In this document: positions 21,908 through 34,600 of the stretch, one piece after another
How the letters are laid out: each line of letters starts with the position of its first letter
Numbering within the stretch: position 1 is the first letter of the stretch
Origin: Platerodrilus igneus
Taxonomy: Eukaryota; Arthropoda; Insecta; Coleoptera; Lycidae
Direction of reading: 5' to 3'
Length of the DNA stretch: 64,000 nt
Assembly (NCBI GenBank): GCA_036346225.1
Contig: JARFIW010001177.1
Location: 1,706,501 to 1,770,500 of the forward strand
The notes under the pieces: model-generated
The model's input: only the letters and a program-made list of their open reading frames with translations
Databases searched by the model: none
Told to the model about the DNA's origin: nothing
Translations under genes and position numbers: made by a program

Positions 21908-24900
21908 ATGGCAGAGGAACTTACAATTGAATAGGAACCGCTACAGCATAAAGCTAAAGGCAACAGGATTGTGGACATCACTTATCTCTTGCAGAGGACA
22001 CTGTTTCTTGCAGAGACTCATGCGCGTGTATGCACTGCAGGTAACTTGTTTCTTGAGAAAGAAAAAGAAATGGCCTTAGTAGTATTCTGTTTTTAAAATG
22101 CAATACGTGCGACAAAACATATTCATGTTCCACAGAAACTGTAAAAAATTCATATTTAAGCCATGCAGCAGAATCGAGAACTTTGTCGACAGGAAGTACC
22201 TTATCCTACATGGAAGAATTTTTGTCAATTTTGGATATACCCTGTATGAGTAACAATCATTTTTATTCAATTCAAGAAACTTTGTGCCGGGTAAAATATT
22301 TATTCATAATTTACAAAGCAAAAATATTACAAATGTGTCTAAGGTTTGGAGCGATAGTAGTATACTTTCAATGGAACGAGCTGGTGAGGAAGAAAATGCA
22401 TTCCATTGGAAAATGGTGGCAAAGATAACGACGGAATTCCTTGGATAACTGTTTATCTAAATGGCGGATGGGCCAAAAGGAGCTATGGCCACAATTATAA
22501 TTCTGCTTCTGGATTGTTATTCACTGTGATAATGACATTAGTATATATTGTAATTTTAATTTAAATTTTAGGCCGTTATTTTGGGGCAGAAAACAAAAAA
22601 GTTTTATATGTTGGTGTTCGGAATAAATTTTGTATAATTTGTAAAAAACATGCGAATGAACAACAACATGTCTGTTTTAAAGATTCGGAAAGAAGTTCAA
22701 CAGCAATGGAAGCCGATATAATTGTGGAAGGTTTTAATCTAAGCATTGACCAGCATGGGGTACGTTACAAGCGATCTATAGCTGTTGGCGATTCAGACGT
22801 CTATGTGAAAATTCAACAAAATGTTTCATATGGTAACAAGATAAAGAAATTTGCGAAAATAGTATGCACAGAGTATTTTAAATGTAGTAGTTTTGAATTT
22901 GTAACCTTCTTTTGAGATATTTGAAGTTTATTGGGCAACACAATACTACAAAATTTAATACACTATATAAAGCATCAGAAATTGTATTTCAATTAGGTAG
23001 GTTCTAAAAAAAGAATGTACAAATCACCTAATAAAGAACTACGGCAAAAGATTGTACGCTGTAGAAAAAGATACGAAACAATTTTTTGTAACTGTAGGAA
23101 AATTGTTGACAGCAACAAAAATTAAAGAGTTGCAAAACATTGCTCAAAAAGCAATATATGATAACGTCCACGGTGATTGCCTTGCCTAGTTGAAGATCTA
23201 AATAATGGACCACGGCATATTTTTGGGAACCTTATCAAATGCAAAGATTATTTTTTCGATAATGTGGGTGCAGTATTATCTGATGAATGCAATTTAGTAC
23301 GTAATTCGGGTTTATAACGAGTAGTGGAAGGTAGGGCTATCAGAAAAATTGATACCCATATATAAACTTTTTTATTTTTAGTCGCTCTTTTTATAGTGAC
23401 TAGGAAGGCCGGCTCGTTAACTGATAATGAAACAAACAATAGAGCTGAGCTTTTCATAAACATTGTGGCTAAATTTAATATGGGCAGACGACTAAATCTC
23501 TTTCAAAGATCTTCCTATAATATTCGAAGTTACTTATCAACTTTAAGGTTTAATGAAGGTAATATCAAAACAGGAAAAAATAAAAATCACTATATTTGCA
23601 TTTGTCAAACAGGACTGAATTTGGTGACTTTAGGCTTTGAATGGCACCTGGAGTTTTGGAAAAGCTTTGCCAAGAAAAGTCCAGGTAAATACATCAAAAC
23701 ATATATTAGGAGACGAAAGATCAAGATTATGGACCTTATGCTATTCAACCAGATATGGAACAGCACGTGCTAAAACAAGAATATTGAAACGATCTAACAA
23801 TCCCTCGTAAATATCACATAGCAAATTGGACCACCATATATCATAAACCCTTACCTGATATCACAAGTTCGAGAATTTCTTATTAATGATGGAAGCCCAA
23901 GGTAAAGTTGGATAGAAAACGGCTTGAGGAAAAGAAAAATCTTTAGAGATAAACGGCTAGTAGAGTGTTAGCTCTGGGTAGATCATGAGCTTGGGTCATG
24001 GGATGTCTGTTGACCAAAAATGTAGATAATGAGCGCCACCGAATTTTTTAATACAACAACATACAAAAATACCTGTACTTGTATTAGAGGTATGCGGAAA
24101 CCTTAAATCTACACCGCTTATATAGCGACAAAACCTGTATATCAACCTTGCAAAGCACTTACCAAAATCTCAATTACCAGATGTGTTACAGATGTCTCGA
24201 CTTAACCTGCGAACAAACAAATGCACAACATGGACACCGTTTGTGTCCTTAAAAAAATATTCACCAAAAATAATATAACTTATTTAGAGTTCCAGGAATA
24301 TATACACCCAGGGTATTTGTTATCATTAGACACAATGTTTGCTCATTAATGACCTATAAATTTTACGTGAATTTTTAATAATGAAAGAGTTATGCAAAAA
24401 TGGATTCTATTCAATTAAATTCGCTTGGTTTGTTTTAAAATAATCTTTTTCAACTAAAATGTTTATAGAAAAGAAAATTAGTATGGTTCCGTCTTTGAAA
24501 AAAAACATAAAGATCTCTAAATTGAATATTTCTACATAAGTTTACTATAAAGTTTGAGCTCTCTTAATAATTCATATTGCATATTTTAATTATAGTCATC
24601 TGTAGTACTACGTAGACTTCACAAAAAATTTAATTATTTAACGTCTTATAAAATTGCATCTTTCAACAAAGAGTTAGTTTTACTTAATATCTTATATAAA
24701 AAAATTCATCATGTTGTTTAAAAATAAAATTACATGACCTCAAAATTACTAAAGATAGTTTTAATGTAACGCAAAATAACATGTGATATTTATACTGGAG
24801 AGCTAGATATTTTTTACATCATATGTCAATAACAACTTTTTCAGTGTAATTAACGCTATCTGCTTGTGAAACAATTACGATAAGCAAACTACATAGCCTT

Positions 24901-26859
24901 CTTTAAAATTTTGCAAAGTTACGAGTTTAGTACGGAATCTTTCTTTTTCTAAATAATTTTTAAGTTAACTAAATCAAGGTAAAACTTCAACCTTCTACCG
25001 TTCGTAAAGCATTTAAATAAATATAACTGGAATTAAAGATTAAATATCACTCACGTATCGAAGTACAGTGCGATCAAAAAAATTTGAACTTGTAACACCA
25101 GATGTGGATTATTCCATATACATCTACGATGCACACAACAGGGAACACACCATTACGAAGGAATTTAACGCTGGAATTATAAAGGATCTTCTGAACAAAA
25201 ATTATTTAACAAAACCAAATCTTCATTAAGTACGTCCTATAATTTTCTTGTATTTTAAACCTCAAACTAAATTTTCATTTCAGCAGTATTTATGGTATGA
25301 ACGATATTCACGGTATTGCACTATGAGGAGAACATTAATAAAATTTATCTAATTATTTATATTAACTGTTTTAATGATGGGGGGACTTCTATTTCTTCGG
25401 CCAGCAGGAATCTACTGAACTAAAGGTGGAATACAAAATAAAATCATCACACTACAGCTGCCAGGAACCACATTCCGCAACGAAGGTTAAATTAATTACA
25501 ACTTCTTGCGGACCGTATTACAGGCCATGTGCCTGGATACCATCTTGACCTTCCTACGCCGCTGATAGCAGCTTACCTGTTCAGACGCTGATAGAAAAGT
25601 GACACAAAATGACAATTTGACGATTCTTATTATAGAAACTTAGACCTTTAAAGCGAAGTAGCGCATAAGCTATTATATCTTTTATGAATTATTTTAAGTG
25701 ATCAGATATTTATAAATTATATTTTTATTTTATTAAGATATTCTATTAGATTAATAAGCAAAGTGTAACTGAATAAAAAATACGTTACAATATGATCGTG
25801 TCCTAGAAACGTTAAAATTATATAGTGATAATAATTGAATAATGACATATTTTATACTTGGAACGCTGTGGCGTAACTTTGAACTTAATACAACGTATCA
25901 CTTTACCACACTAATATTTTTGAAAATCAATACGTGTGCGAACTGTGGACAAGTTAGTTAACGAAACATATTTAAATTCTACAAAGTAGTAGTGTGGTAA
26001 ACGGTAACCAATTAAGAAATCCAACCAATGACAACTATTGCAGGTAACTATATAGCAAGTTAGCGTTATCGCTGCTACCACTGTAAACCACTTCGACAAC
26101 CCATATTACAAAATTCAGCATATAAATCGATTGACAGCTTCCAACTTTGGAAATGTAATCAAGAGAAAGGTTGGAACCTCATGCCGAAACTTGGTGAAGG
26201 CTACTTTGATTACTACAGCTTTCTATTCCGAAGCAACTGAATTTGGGAAGATTAAAATAAGTTTATTGGCAGAAACTTTAGGCACAGAAATTAAACCTAG
26301 TAGACTTTATTTATATAGATATAGATTATCCATTTTTAGCAGCGTCGCCCGATGGTAATTTTTCCAAACTACTTCATTACAACTTTCGATATCAATTATT
26401 TATCTTATCTAAGAGTTAATTGGTCACAATACGCTGGTTGAAGTGAAATGTTTGCCCAAAGTAAAAAACATGGCATGACTTTAGAACAAGCTGCAAAAAA
26501 GGGAGACATTTGTTTGCAATATGTAAATGAGATGCTGGGCTTGAAAAAAAAAACATGATTATTATTACTAGGTACTTTAAATTAAGGTTTTAAAAAATGT
26601 AATCGTATAAATTAAATGTTTATACATTCAGGGCCAACTTCATATCTCGAAAAGGGACATATATTATTTTGCAGTATTTATTAGCAATGAATCGCCGTTG
26701 TACATCGAGAAAATAATACGCGATGACGATTTGTGGACAAATACAATACTTCCAAAATTAGAGTCTTTTTACATGAACTGTATTTTTCCGGAAATCGTAC
26801 GCGGGAACTTAAAAAAAGAACTAAGATGTGTTGATCCCGATTATATAAGAAACGCTTAA
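21908..26859 (+). pseudogene. Mutator-like transposase joined to a YqaJ nuclease domain, with short introns, decayed
   Basis: Exon-like segments read as one insect Mutator-type transposase. N-terminal block: GNRIVDITYLL (about 21,960), then FLKCNTCDKTYS (about 22,090), LSTGSTLSYMEEFLSILDIP (about 22,180), the core IPWITVYLNGGWAKRSYGHN (about 22,440), then MEADIIVEGFN and HGVRYKRSIAVGDSDVY (22,706-22,800), DLNNGPRHIFGN (about 23,200), LTDNETNNRAELF (about 23,420), DYGPYAIQPDMEQHV (about 23,730). The YqaJ (PD-(D/E)XK) nuclease part follows at 26,119: RLTASNFGNVIKR, then the catalytic blocks DYPFLAASPD (about 26,330) and LVEVKC (about 26,435), and GQLHISKRDIYYF to a stop at 26,857-26,859. Candidate introns of about 60-70 bp: about 22,515-22,572 and 23,330-23,393; others interrupt the YqaJ part (about 26,355-26,410 and 26,570-26,632). 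Frame changes remain even after splicing, so it is probably dead. The start at 21,908 is a guess. Confidence 0.75.
23780..26115. other. 2.3-kb interval inside the Mutator-YqaJ gene
   Basis: Long AT-rich gap between the transposase and YqaJ parts: a large intron or an inserted repeat. The only coding-like piece is an ATG-less frame at 25,044-25,226 (with VTPDVDYSIYIYDAHN) that I do not recognise. Confidence 0.4.
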
Positions 26860-27044
26860 AAACTGAAACAGTTAGCAAAGTATAATATACCCTTCAATAT
26901 TTCAATCATATATTTTTAAAAATTTGATCTTTCAGAAAAAAAAGATACGCTTGATTTCTGACTATTGACGCAGTGGACTAGGCCTACATGGGGGATACCA
27001 CTTGTATAAAAAAGTTAGCCAAGAGTGAGTCGAGCTCGCACTAT
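26860..27044. other. Short spacer after the YqaJ domain
   Basis: AT-rich; no feature seen. It is bounded on the right by a MITE. Confidence 0.4.
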
Positions 27045-27693
27045 TAGGGTTCCGTAGCAATACTAGAGTGAGCAATCAATAAACCAAATTAAGCTGCTTT
27101 TATTTTTTATTTATATCTAGATCTTATCCAAATTTAATTGTGATAACTGAAAAATGAATAAATTGTCCCACATTGTACTGGTACATTAGTAAATACGTTT
27201 TCTATTACCGTGTTTAAAAAATTTTCCCAGCAACTATTACACTGTCAAAAAACCTGCACTTTTCCGATCATCTATAACTCAATAGCTACTATCCCCATTA
27301 AAATAAAAATTTTAGTTTTGAAAATGTAGGAGAAGGGAAGGGGGGGCGGTTATTTTTGGCACATTTTGAGCTATATCATTAAAACTGTAGACTGAGAATT
27401 ATAAAAAAGATATTTTTAGAAGCCTTTTAGAATCCTGTTTCAAATGATACCTCATACGATATATTTATTTAATTAATTAAATAAATTAACCCCCGCCATT
27501 TTATTCTAAAAATATTTTTTTTCTATTTTCTGACTGTCGATATATGTGCACGCCATAAAGACCTAGCATTGTGACAACTTTCAAATTCCTACGTTACATA
27601 ATTTTCGAGAAAAACCTCTGTGACGGACGGACGGACGGACATGAGAGTGATCTTATAAAGGTTCCGTTATACCTTATAAGGTACGGAACCCTA
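27045..27693. mobile_element. MITE with TTAGGGTTCCGTA ends and a GGAC tetranucleotide tract
   Basis: About 650 bp. Left end TTAGGGTTCCGTAGC (from 27,046) and right end complementary to TTAGGGTTCCGTACC (to 27,693). Near the right end is a GGAC tetranucleotide run (27,621-27,639) followed by GTGATCTTATAAAGGTTCCG. This combination is a repeat I have seen widely in insect genomes, especially Lepidoptera; it encodes no protein. I could not fix the target-site duplication. Confidence 0.7.
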
Positions 27694-29086
27694 AAAATGA
27701 GGTCTTTGGGTTGTTGGATTGGTCGAAAATAAACGTGCTCTAATTAGCTAAAATTGTATCAGTTTTCAATGTCTAGTTATAAATAGAATTGTGCATTGCT
27801 ACATATCCTGATATAAAACGGTTTTTAATTAAATATTTCGACAATCCGTATTTAGAATTCGTACTAAAAACGTTATTTTATACTATAGTTATCGAACAAA
27901 TCGATTTTTGACAAACTCACTTTTATTGTAAACTACTGCAGAAGTCAACTTCTCCGACAAATTTTATTCTTCGCCGACAAACTTCAGAGTATACAGTAAA
28001 CAAATGTACAAATCTTAATACCAACAAACCACCACACTAACAGAACTTATATTCTTACAAAATTTATAACATAAACATTACATTGCACCACAGAATCTCG
28101 AACAAACTTTACAATACTCAATGCATAAAGCACAACCACGGCATTTGTGTTAGTCATTCTATCGCCGCTTTTTATTGATGATGCCAAGGTACATAATGTC
28201 ACAACTAAAGTGTCGCATCCTTGCATTTTGATTAAAAATTTACTTATTAAAAAGGCAATTTCAAATTTTTAATTGTCCATTTTCATCTACACACACCCAG
28301 GAACACTATACAAAAAGAATTAGACCAATAAACAACACACAAACAAATTTACAGCACCCGCACAGCGAACATTCTTGAAAAACTTATCCAACATGCAAAA
28401 ATACACATGGGGTCATGGACACCTAAAGAAACATTTTTCATAAATTTTGCCTGTCCATTCTGATCTACACACCCAAGAAAAGAATATAAAAAATCAAAGT
28501 ATAGAACTGTATACAAAAACTCATTGCTGCGTCTGCTTAGAAAACATTTCTAAATTCGATTATTAGAATATTGCTAGCACAATAATTCTGCACCATATAA
28601 AAGTGTTTAAAATGTCAGAAACGAATAAATTCATTACCACGAATATATATTATTCAACGAAAATTGAAAGCGTAACTATCAATTTTTATTGGTCTAAGAT
28701 ATTGATCAAATAAGCCCTTCTGGTACGTTCCTGAGTGTGGTGAGTTGCTAGGAAAGGCTTTTATAAACCATAAAACAAGCATTGGCCAGCCTATAATTTT
28801 AATTTATACACTAAGTACCTTCAAGGTTTTTATTTTAAAGTAACAATAAAGTCTAAATAACGCTTTGTGAAGTTATTTACTAATTATAAAAACTATAAAA
28901 TTCAATTCATATTGAGATTGCTGTTGTGCATATCTAACAAAAGCAAACAATAGCCGTACAATAAAATATCAGTTGTCTTATTATACTCGGTCCACATGGA
29001 GTTGAATAGTATGGCAGCTATCTATTAGATTTCTCCTCCAATGAGCTTTTACACTTTATTGCTCTGGTTAGATGCACTAGCCGACG
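27694..29086. other. No gene recognised; weak internal repeat
   Basis: AT-rich. Two diverged blocks near 28,270-28,335 and 28,447-28,510 share TGTCCATT.TGATCTACACA and the following A-rich segment, a weak tandem repeat. Confidence 0.35.
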
Positions 29087-29245
29087 ATCATCGTTCTCCC
29101 TTTTACATTGATGGATGTAGAAAATTCTTGTTGAAGTCACGTCTAATTGCAATAAACCCTTTTTCATAAAAATTCCTAGCGACACCTTCATTAAACTTGG
29201 TGAACTGTTGGGAATGTTCCCGCATACCGACCAGTTTAAATCCAC
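29087..29245 (-). pseudogene. Coding-like fragment, unrecognised
   Basis: On the minus strand a frame from about 29,237 to a stop near 29,095 reads FKLVGMREHSQQFTKFNEGV, then ARNFYEKGFIAIRRDFNKN. Its balanced composition, unlike the surrounding AT-rich noise, suggests a true but truncated protein segment. A longer frame overlaps it in another register (29,018-29,245). I do not recognise the family. Confidence 0.35.
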
Positions 29246-30014
29246 ACTGCGCTTATGGAAAATACTTCTGGTACAATCATAAATAGAAAAATTAAAAAAA
29301 ACAATTTTTTTTGGTGCATTTTATAACAAGAAAACATTCTGAAGATGGTGATATAAAAATTACAACAATATTTTATTTAATTCAGCTGTAAACAAATTCC
29401 AAAAGGTTCAAAATTAAATTCACAATTTTGATTTTTATGTTTTATTTTTTATTTTGATTTTTTTTATCTTTATTGTCAAGTTGTAGTTGTGTTCTATAGA
29501 CCAAATCAAAAATGAAAACTTTTTTTAAAATTGCCCTTGTCAGGAAAGAATAATGAAAGTGGTTAGGTTAAAATTATTGAGTAGTTTATAGTCAATCCAA
29601 ATGAAGTGCTGGAAAAAATTGTTTACTCTGTGAGCAGATCCACCAATTGCAACGTTAGCATATATTTCAATAGATTTATTTCTAGTTTTTTTGAAGTTGG
29701 AGCATTTCATAAATTTCCTCGTTTATATATTTCTTGCAGATAAACTGAGTTCGCGATTTAATAACTACGACTTGTTATTCTTTAAAAGCGAGAATGAGAA
29801 AATTGGTGCAGTCAGTCTGTCTATATGTCTATCTGTCTGTTTGTCTTTGGCAAATTTTTAGAGATATCTGTACAATTTGTTAAGTGTTGTAAAACCAGTA
29901 AAAGCTATTGCGTTGATCATTTATAATTGCTTTCAGGGTTGAGAGTCCCATTCGTGCTGTCTGAGTTTAATTGTTTTTTACTGCAGACATCAGCATTAAA
30001 GATTTTTTACTGAC
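29246..30014. other. No gene recognised
   Basis: AT-rich. A short imperfect TCTG/TCTA tract lies at 29,813-29,846. Homology between Polinton copies B and C stops near 30,015. Confidence 0.4.
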
Positions 30015-30042
30015 TACAATAACAATACAGACACAATCTTTT

Positions 30043-30543
30043 CTATTGTTTTTTATTATTCTCAAGCCATTCTTTTAATAATAAGGTATTTTGTTTTTCA
30101 CAATGCAGATTTATATTGCTGTGTCTACAACAATGGATGTTATATTTTAAACGGTTGTTGATTTTTAACTCCGATAGCTTAGGACAACCTAGTGCAAGCA
30201 TATCAGTTACAACGTTTTGCATTAGATAGGTTTCAATCAATTTCTTCTTTTCTAGACCCTTCGCAAATACTTCTTCACCGGGTCGGATAATTTGCTTCAA
30301 ATAAAGCGCTATATATGATAACACCATTCCAGCCGTTGAAGATTCATCCCAAGAAAGACCATGAATATTCCTTGTCACCCAGTCGTTATGTTTTATATGA
30401 TCTTGACTCAAACAACTAGACTGCATTGGCAGTTTAAAAATTGGATGCCAAACATCACCTAACAACAAATCCAAAACCGCAATTTCTTTGCACACAAACT
30501 CGTTTTTCTTGTATTTAAATCCCTGAATTTCAATTATATACAT
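30043..30543 (-). CDS. Conserved Polinton-associated protein, 166 aa, intact (copy B)
   Basis: Complete frame starting MYIIEIQGFKYKKNEFVCKE. I recognise the pattern of a protein common in insect Polinton-type elements: an N-terminal 'E.QGF......F..KE.A', a block of conserved Trp/His (WVTRNIHGLSWDES), a 'V.GLEKK' segment (AKGLEKKKLIETYL), a 'DM..LGCPKLSEL' block, then a Cys/His cluster (HCCRHSNINLHCEKQN) and a terminal LLLKEWL helix. The Cys/His cluster suggests metal binding or a nuclease-like fold; function is not established. The promoter (TATATAAG at 30,605-30,612, initiator-like TTAGTC near 30,576) lies in the adjacent TIR. A paralogue at 62,808-63,272 is broken. This copy is intact although the rest of its element is gone (homology ends about 30,015). 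Confidence 0.7.
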   Translation of the reverse strand: MYIIEIQGFKYKKNEFVCKEIAVLDLLLGDVWHPIFKLPMQSSCLSQDHIKHNDWVTRNIHGLSWDESSTAGMVLSYIALYLKQIIRPGEEVFAKGLEKKKLIETYLMQNVVTDMLALGCPKLSELKINNRLKYNIHCCRHSNINLHCEKQNTLLLKEWLENNKKQ

Positions 30544-30573
30544 GTTTGTATGTAAATATATGCAGTAAACTTC

Positions 30574-30612
30574 GACTAATTAAATTAATATTAGGAGCAA
30601 TCTCCTTATATA
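30574..30612 (-). promoter_or_regulatory. TIR-borne core promoter, copy B
   Basis: Minus-strand TATATAAG (30,612-30,605), then GAGATTGCTCC, then initiator-like AATTAGTC ending at 30,574. Nearly identical to copy A (7,396-7,434), but here it precedes the 166-codon gene instead of the 97-codon gene. Confidence 0.65.
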
Positions 30613-31326
30613 GCAGATTACCACCATCTGCGTACTTTGCCAACCCACTTTTCAACCTATCACAAGAGTAAACACATTTTGAATTGAAACCGGCCCATGT
30701 GTATTTGCAGCCTCTAAACATAAATAAAAAACATAAATCAGAATCCACTTTAATTAAACACAATTGACTTGAATGCTATATTTTGCATCTGGCATACTTT
30801 ATAACTTCTCGCTAGAAAACCAAATTCAAAACATCTACACACACTTTCTCTGCACTTACATTTTTCAACATACGTGTGTTTTGAAGTATGTATGTTCCAT
30901 TGAAAGTAATATAAAACCGGTCTGACTTCAAAACATGCTCACAAGTATTTTACATTAAAAGTATATAAGGCCGATCCTAATTCAAAACGGTGCACGTGTA
31001 ACTTTTCGCTAGAAAACCGAATTCAAAACAGCTACACACATTTTTCTCTGCACTTACATTTTTCAACATACGTGTGTTTTGAAGTATGTTTCATTGAAAG
31101 TAATATAAAGCCGATCCTAATTCAAAACGAGCCCACAAGCATTTTACATTTGAAAGTATATAAGAATTCATGTTTTCACAACTATTTTACATTGAAATGT
31201 TTTCACAACTATTTTACATTGAAAGTGTATAAGGCCGATCCTAATTCAAAACGGTGCACGTGTATTTTACATATGGAAAATACGTGTAAACACGTTTTGA
31301 AATAGGACCGGCCTTACCCCACTACT
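30574..31326. repeat. Polinton copy B terminal inverted repeat (753 bp)
   Basis: Aligns along its length with copy A (7,396-8,137). The tip, read inward on the minus strand, is AGTAGTGGGGTAAGGCCGG. It iterates the same subterminal units (near 30,905, 30,960, 31,100 and 31,228), and the tip hairpin is at 31,228-31,316. Candidate 6-bp target duplication on the outer side is TGAACA (31,327-31,332), unverifiable because the other end is missing. Open frames at 30,530-30,763 and 31,072-31,305 lie in this repeat and are not taken as genes. Confidence 0.85.
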
Positions 31327-31340
31327 TGAACAGTTTAGTA

Positions 31341-31625
31341 CTTTATATACGAAGTGCGCATCTCGTATTCTACACAAAATGAAATTAATCAGTAGTAAAT
31401 AAACATGTCAGCTTTTGTCAAGCGTTTTTAAAATTTCACCTAATACTTTTTGGAAAATAAACTAATCAGTAGGAAAGAATTAATGTGTTAGAGGTTTTGG
31501 CAAACCTTTTTTTTTAAATTGTACATAATACCGTTTGTATAATAAAACAATCAGTAGAAAAGAATCAGCGTGTGTCTCTCAAACATTTTTAACAATGGTA
31601 CATCACACCTGTTGAGCGATAATAT
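31341..31625. repeat. Degenerate tandem repeat, about 85-bp unit
   Basis: Begins ATACGAAGTGCGCATCTCGT and contains three diverged units, each with AATCAGTAG.AAA, then CAAACNTTTTT.AAA, then ACATAATACCGTTTG or similar (about 31,375-31,455, 31,457-31,540 and 31,545-31,625). The first part matches 62,215-62,319 in the same orientation. Confidence 0.6.
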
Positions 31626-34600
31626 CGCTTTACAGCAACAAACAATAGTTCTACAGTGTCGCGTTTTTTATCACGTAACTATACTAAACGGTGATACGGA
31701 ATATGCCATTGATATACACAAAAGAAAACAAATTGTATACCTGTATGTGTCTGGATACTTAGTTTGCAAGTCGTCGGGGGTGAGTCAGCACAGCAACGCC
31801 AGCGTATTCAGGATCCATTCGCCCTGCCACCGTAACTGCAGCAACGGTCTACGGACAAAAGCAGTTGGTCTACTTCCACGAACAGTTGGGCCTACATAAA
31901 GAAAGAACCAATTCGACCTCCAGCTAAAAGTTCTTACTTGTGGAACAACAAGACGTGCATCGTTGTAGAAAATACTTTAACACACAAGCTGCAGAATCAA
32001 AATCAAAGTGGGTTCCAATAACACAAGTTCGAACCACAATCCTCGCGTTATCGAAGCACGATTAGCAAAACTGGAAAACACGCTATCAAATAATAGTAGG
32101 ATCTATAATTTTGACAAGTCTTTAAACGGGAAACACCAGAGAAAGCAATTATAAAACAAGGTATACACTATTTAATTTGTTAAATAAATTCTCGTTTTAA
32201 AAGCAAAAGGGGTTTGAGTTAAAATTATGTTAAGCGGGCTTATACTGAACAGGTACACTATATAGAGTATTGTTGAAGAATTTAAGAATTAAAACGGAAT
32301 TTATTCGAACGAGTAATGAATTAACAAGAGAGAAAAAGGGGTATTTAATTTATGTTGAAAATAAACGTAACAGCATTTATAATACCTATGCCTTGTCTTG
32401 TTTAATACGACTAGTGCTTAAATTGCTCAATTTTAAAAATATCAGGTATTACTTGGCACAATTTTCTCCCAACTCTTATAAGGTTGTAGCATAACTTATA
32501 CAGTCGTAATTTATAACTACATCTCGTTATTTCCTGCGATTATAATGTTAAGTATGTCAATAATAAGCAGGTGCAAGTGGTATAACGATCTGTTTATTTT
32601 AACCATCAACAATTCAAGTACTACATTTAAAAAGGCGGCTTTTTCACTTGGGCTCCTTTGCGATTCAACTGACTAAAACTATGTATGGAGAATTGTTTAA
32701 AGACTGCTGTGGTACTCAAACTAATTCATTATAAAAGATAGATATCTATGACCATTACAATTATAAAAATCGCCTATTTATACTTGGGCTTATTTATACT
32801 CAAAGCTTTTCCGCAAGTTTCAAAAATTAAATAGTCTTAAACCTGACATTAATCTAATTCATACATGAACATGGTTTATTGTGCATTAAGCCTATTCATT
32901 TAATTTTTACAGTTATATTCCATAAAATACAGAATTCGCATTTACCTAGTAATCACCTTTTAAACATATTTTTCTATATGTAAATATTTACATATGGCAT
33001 CTTGCTACATAATATTTTTCTTGCAAATTATTTTCTTAGTATCAGCGAAATATACTCTATACATATAACGTCAATAATTTTGTAAATATCTAAATACAGT
33101 GTGAGCGAACTTTGCAACGTGTTAAGCGAGATCAATATCTACTACACCCCAGCAGTAATTATAATGTAACGAAAACTCTATTTGCTATAACAACAGTTCC
33201 TTATTCTCAAACTGATTATGCAAATCGTTTCAGCAACCACCCGCAGTTACAATGGAATTTTCTAAAAGCTCTCCCAGCAATTTATTTTCAGCTAATGGCG
33301 AACAGCAGAAGTATTAGTTTCTTAAACTAGGATATTATCTTCTAAATTACGCATTAACGTAGCACTACGTTTAACTACCCAAGCACTAAATATTCATTTA
33401 TATCATCAGTAATTTATATGAGTAGTTGCTTATATCTCATATATACAACTATCAAAGCTTTGATTAGAAAGCAACTTTAGAACTGAACTAACTAACGCTT
33501 ATCACGGCAATTTATATTTTATCCAATCTTTCTAACCCTTTTGAGAACATACAAGAATATGTGAATAGCATCTCAAATGTAGTTAGTGTAATTTATAAAT
33601 GCAGTTTTGTATCTGTCAATCAAGAGATGTCGCACTACAGGACCTGACAATTATATTTGATATTCAATCCCTTCGTATGCGTTCTACTGCAATTATTCTG
33701 GTCACAGATAGACGAAACGCGCCACAATAACTACACCTGTAAATGTAATTAATACTTTAAATACGAAATATTTTCGTTAATTAGGATTGGAGGGTAGAAC
33801 ATATTGACCCTATCAATCGTTGATTTAAAAGAACTTGAACAAAAACGTGTAGTTGTAAAATTTAGGAAATAAAAGATTATTCAAAAACTTAGCGTATCCT
33901 TGCAAAAACCTTCCTAAGTAGGGTCATAGACGTTAAAGTATGAATATCGTACAACAGAGACATTGAAGTACTTGTACAGAATTTGAATGAATTTCTCATG
34001 GTATTCAGTGCAGACAAGGAAGACATTAATAAGTAAGTGTAGAAAATCGTCCACACCGAATACCCCAACAAAACTGAAGAGTAGAGTAAGGATCCAAAAA
34101 ATCGAATACCGTGATAGCTCAAAACATCGTAGTGTGGAGTAGGTCATACAGAAAGAAAAATTGAAAACCTCAGTAAAAAATTTATTTAAAAACCGTTAGT
34201 TAAACATAGTATAAAATGGAATATCTACAGAGACCAAATCGAGCATTTACGTAATCGTCCTGTTATAACGCAATGTGAACAAAAGCGTCAATTTGCATAT
34301 AAAACCTCATGGTAATATACATTCAAGACAATATAGATGTAAAATCTTAAAATCTAAATAACCTTTACGTACTTACATAATATGTCCAAACCTAAATATA
34401 TACAAGAAGAAAAGTGGACATAATACATACGGTAATTTTACCTGCTCTGTGAAGTGCACTTCCTTCAAGGAATAACGTAATCTTGACTGAGATGAACCAA
34501 GTGTTAACCTACTCCAACTTATAATTTGGTAAACAAGCTGTTGACGCTAGCATTAATTTACAAAAAAAGGAAACATTAAAAAGTGCTCTTACGCGATCTT

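Noticed and set aside
30530..30763. 77-codon frame upstream of the 166-codon gene
   Set aside because: Covers the TIR promoter and is not preserved in the other TIR copies.
31341..31625. CRISPR-like array
   Set aside because: Repeats are degenerate and contiguous with no spacers, and the DNA is eukaryotic.
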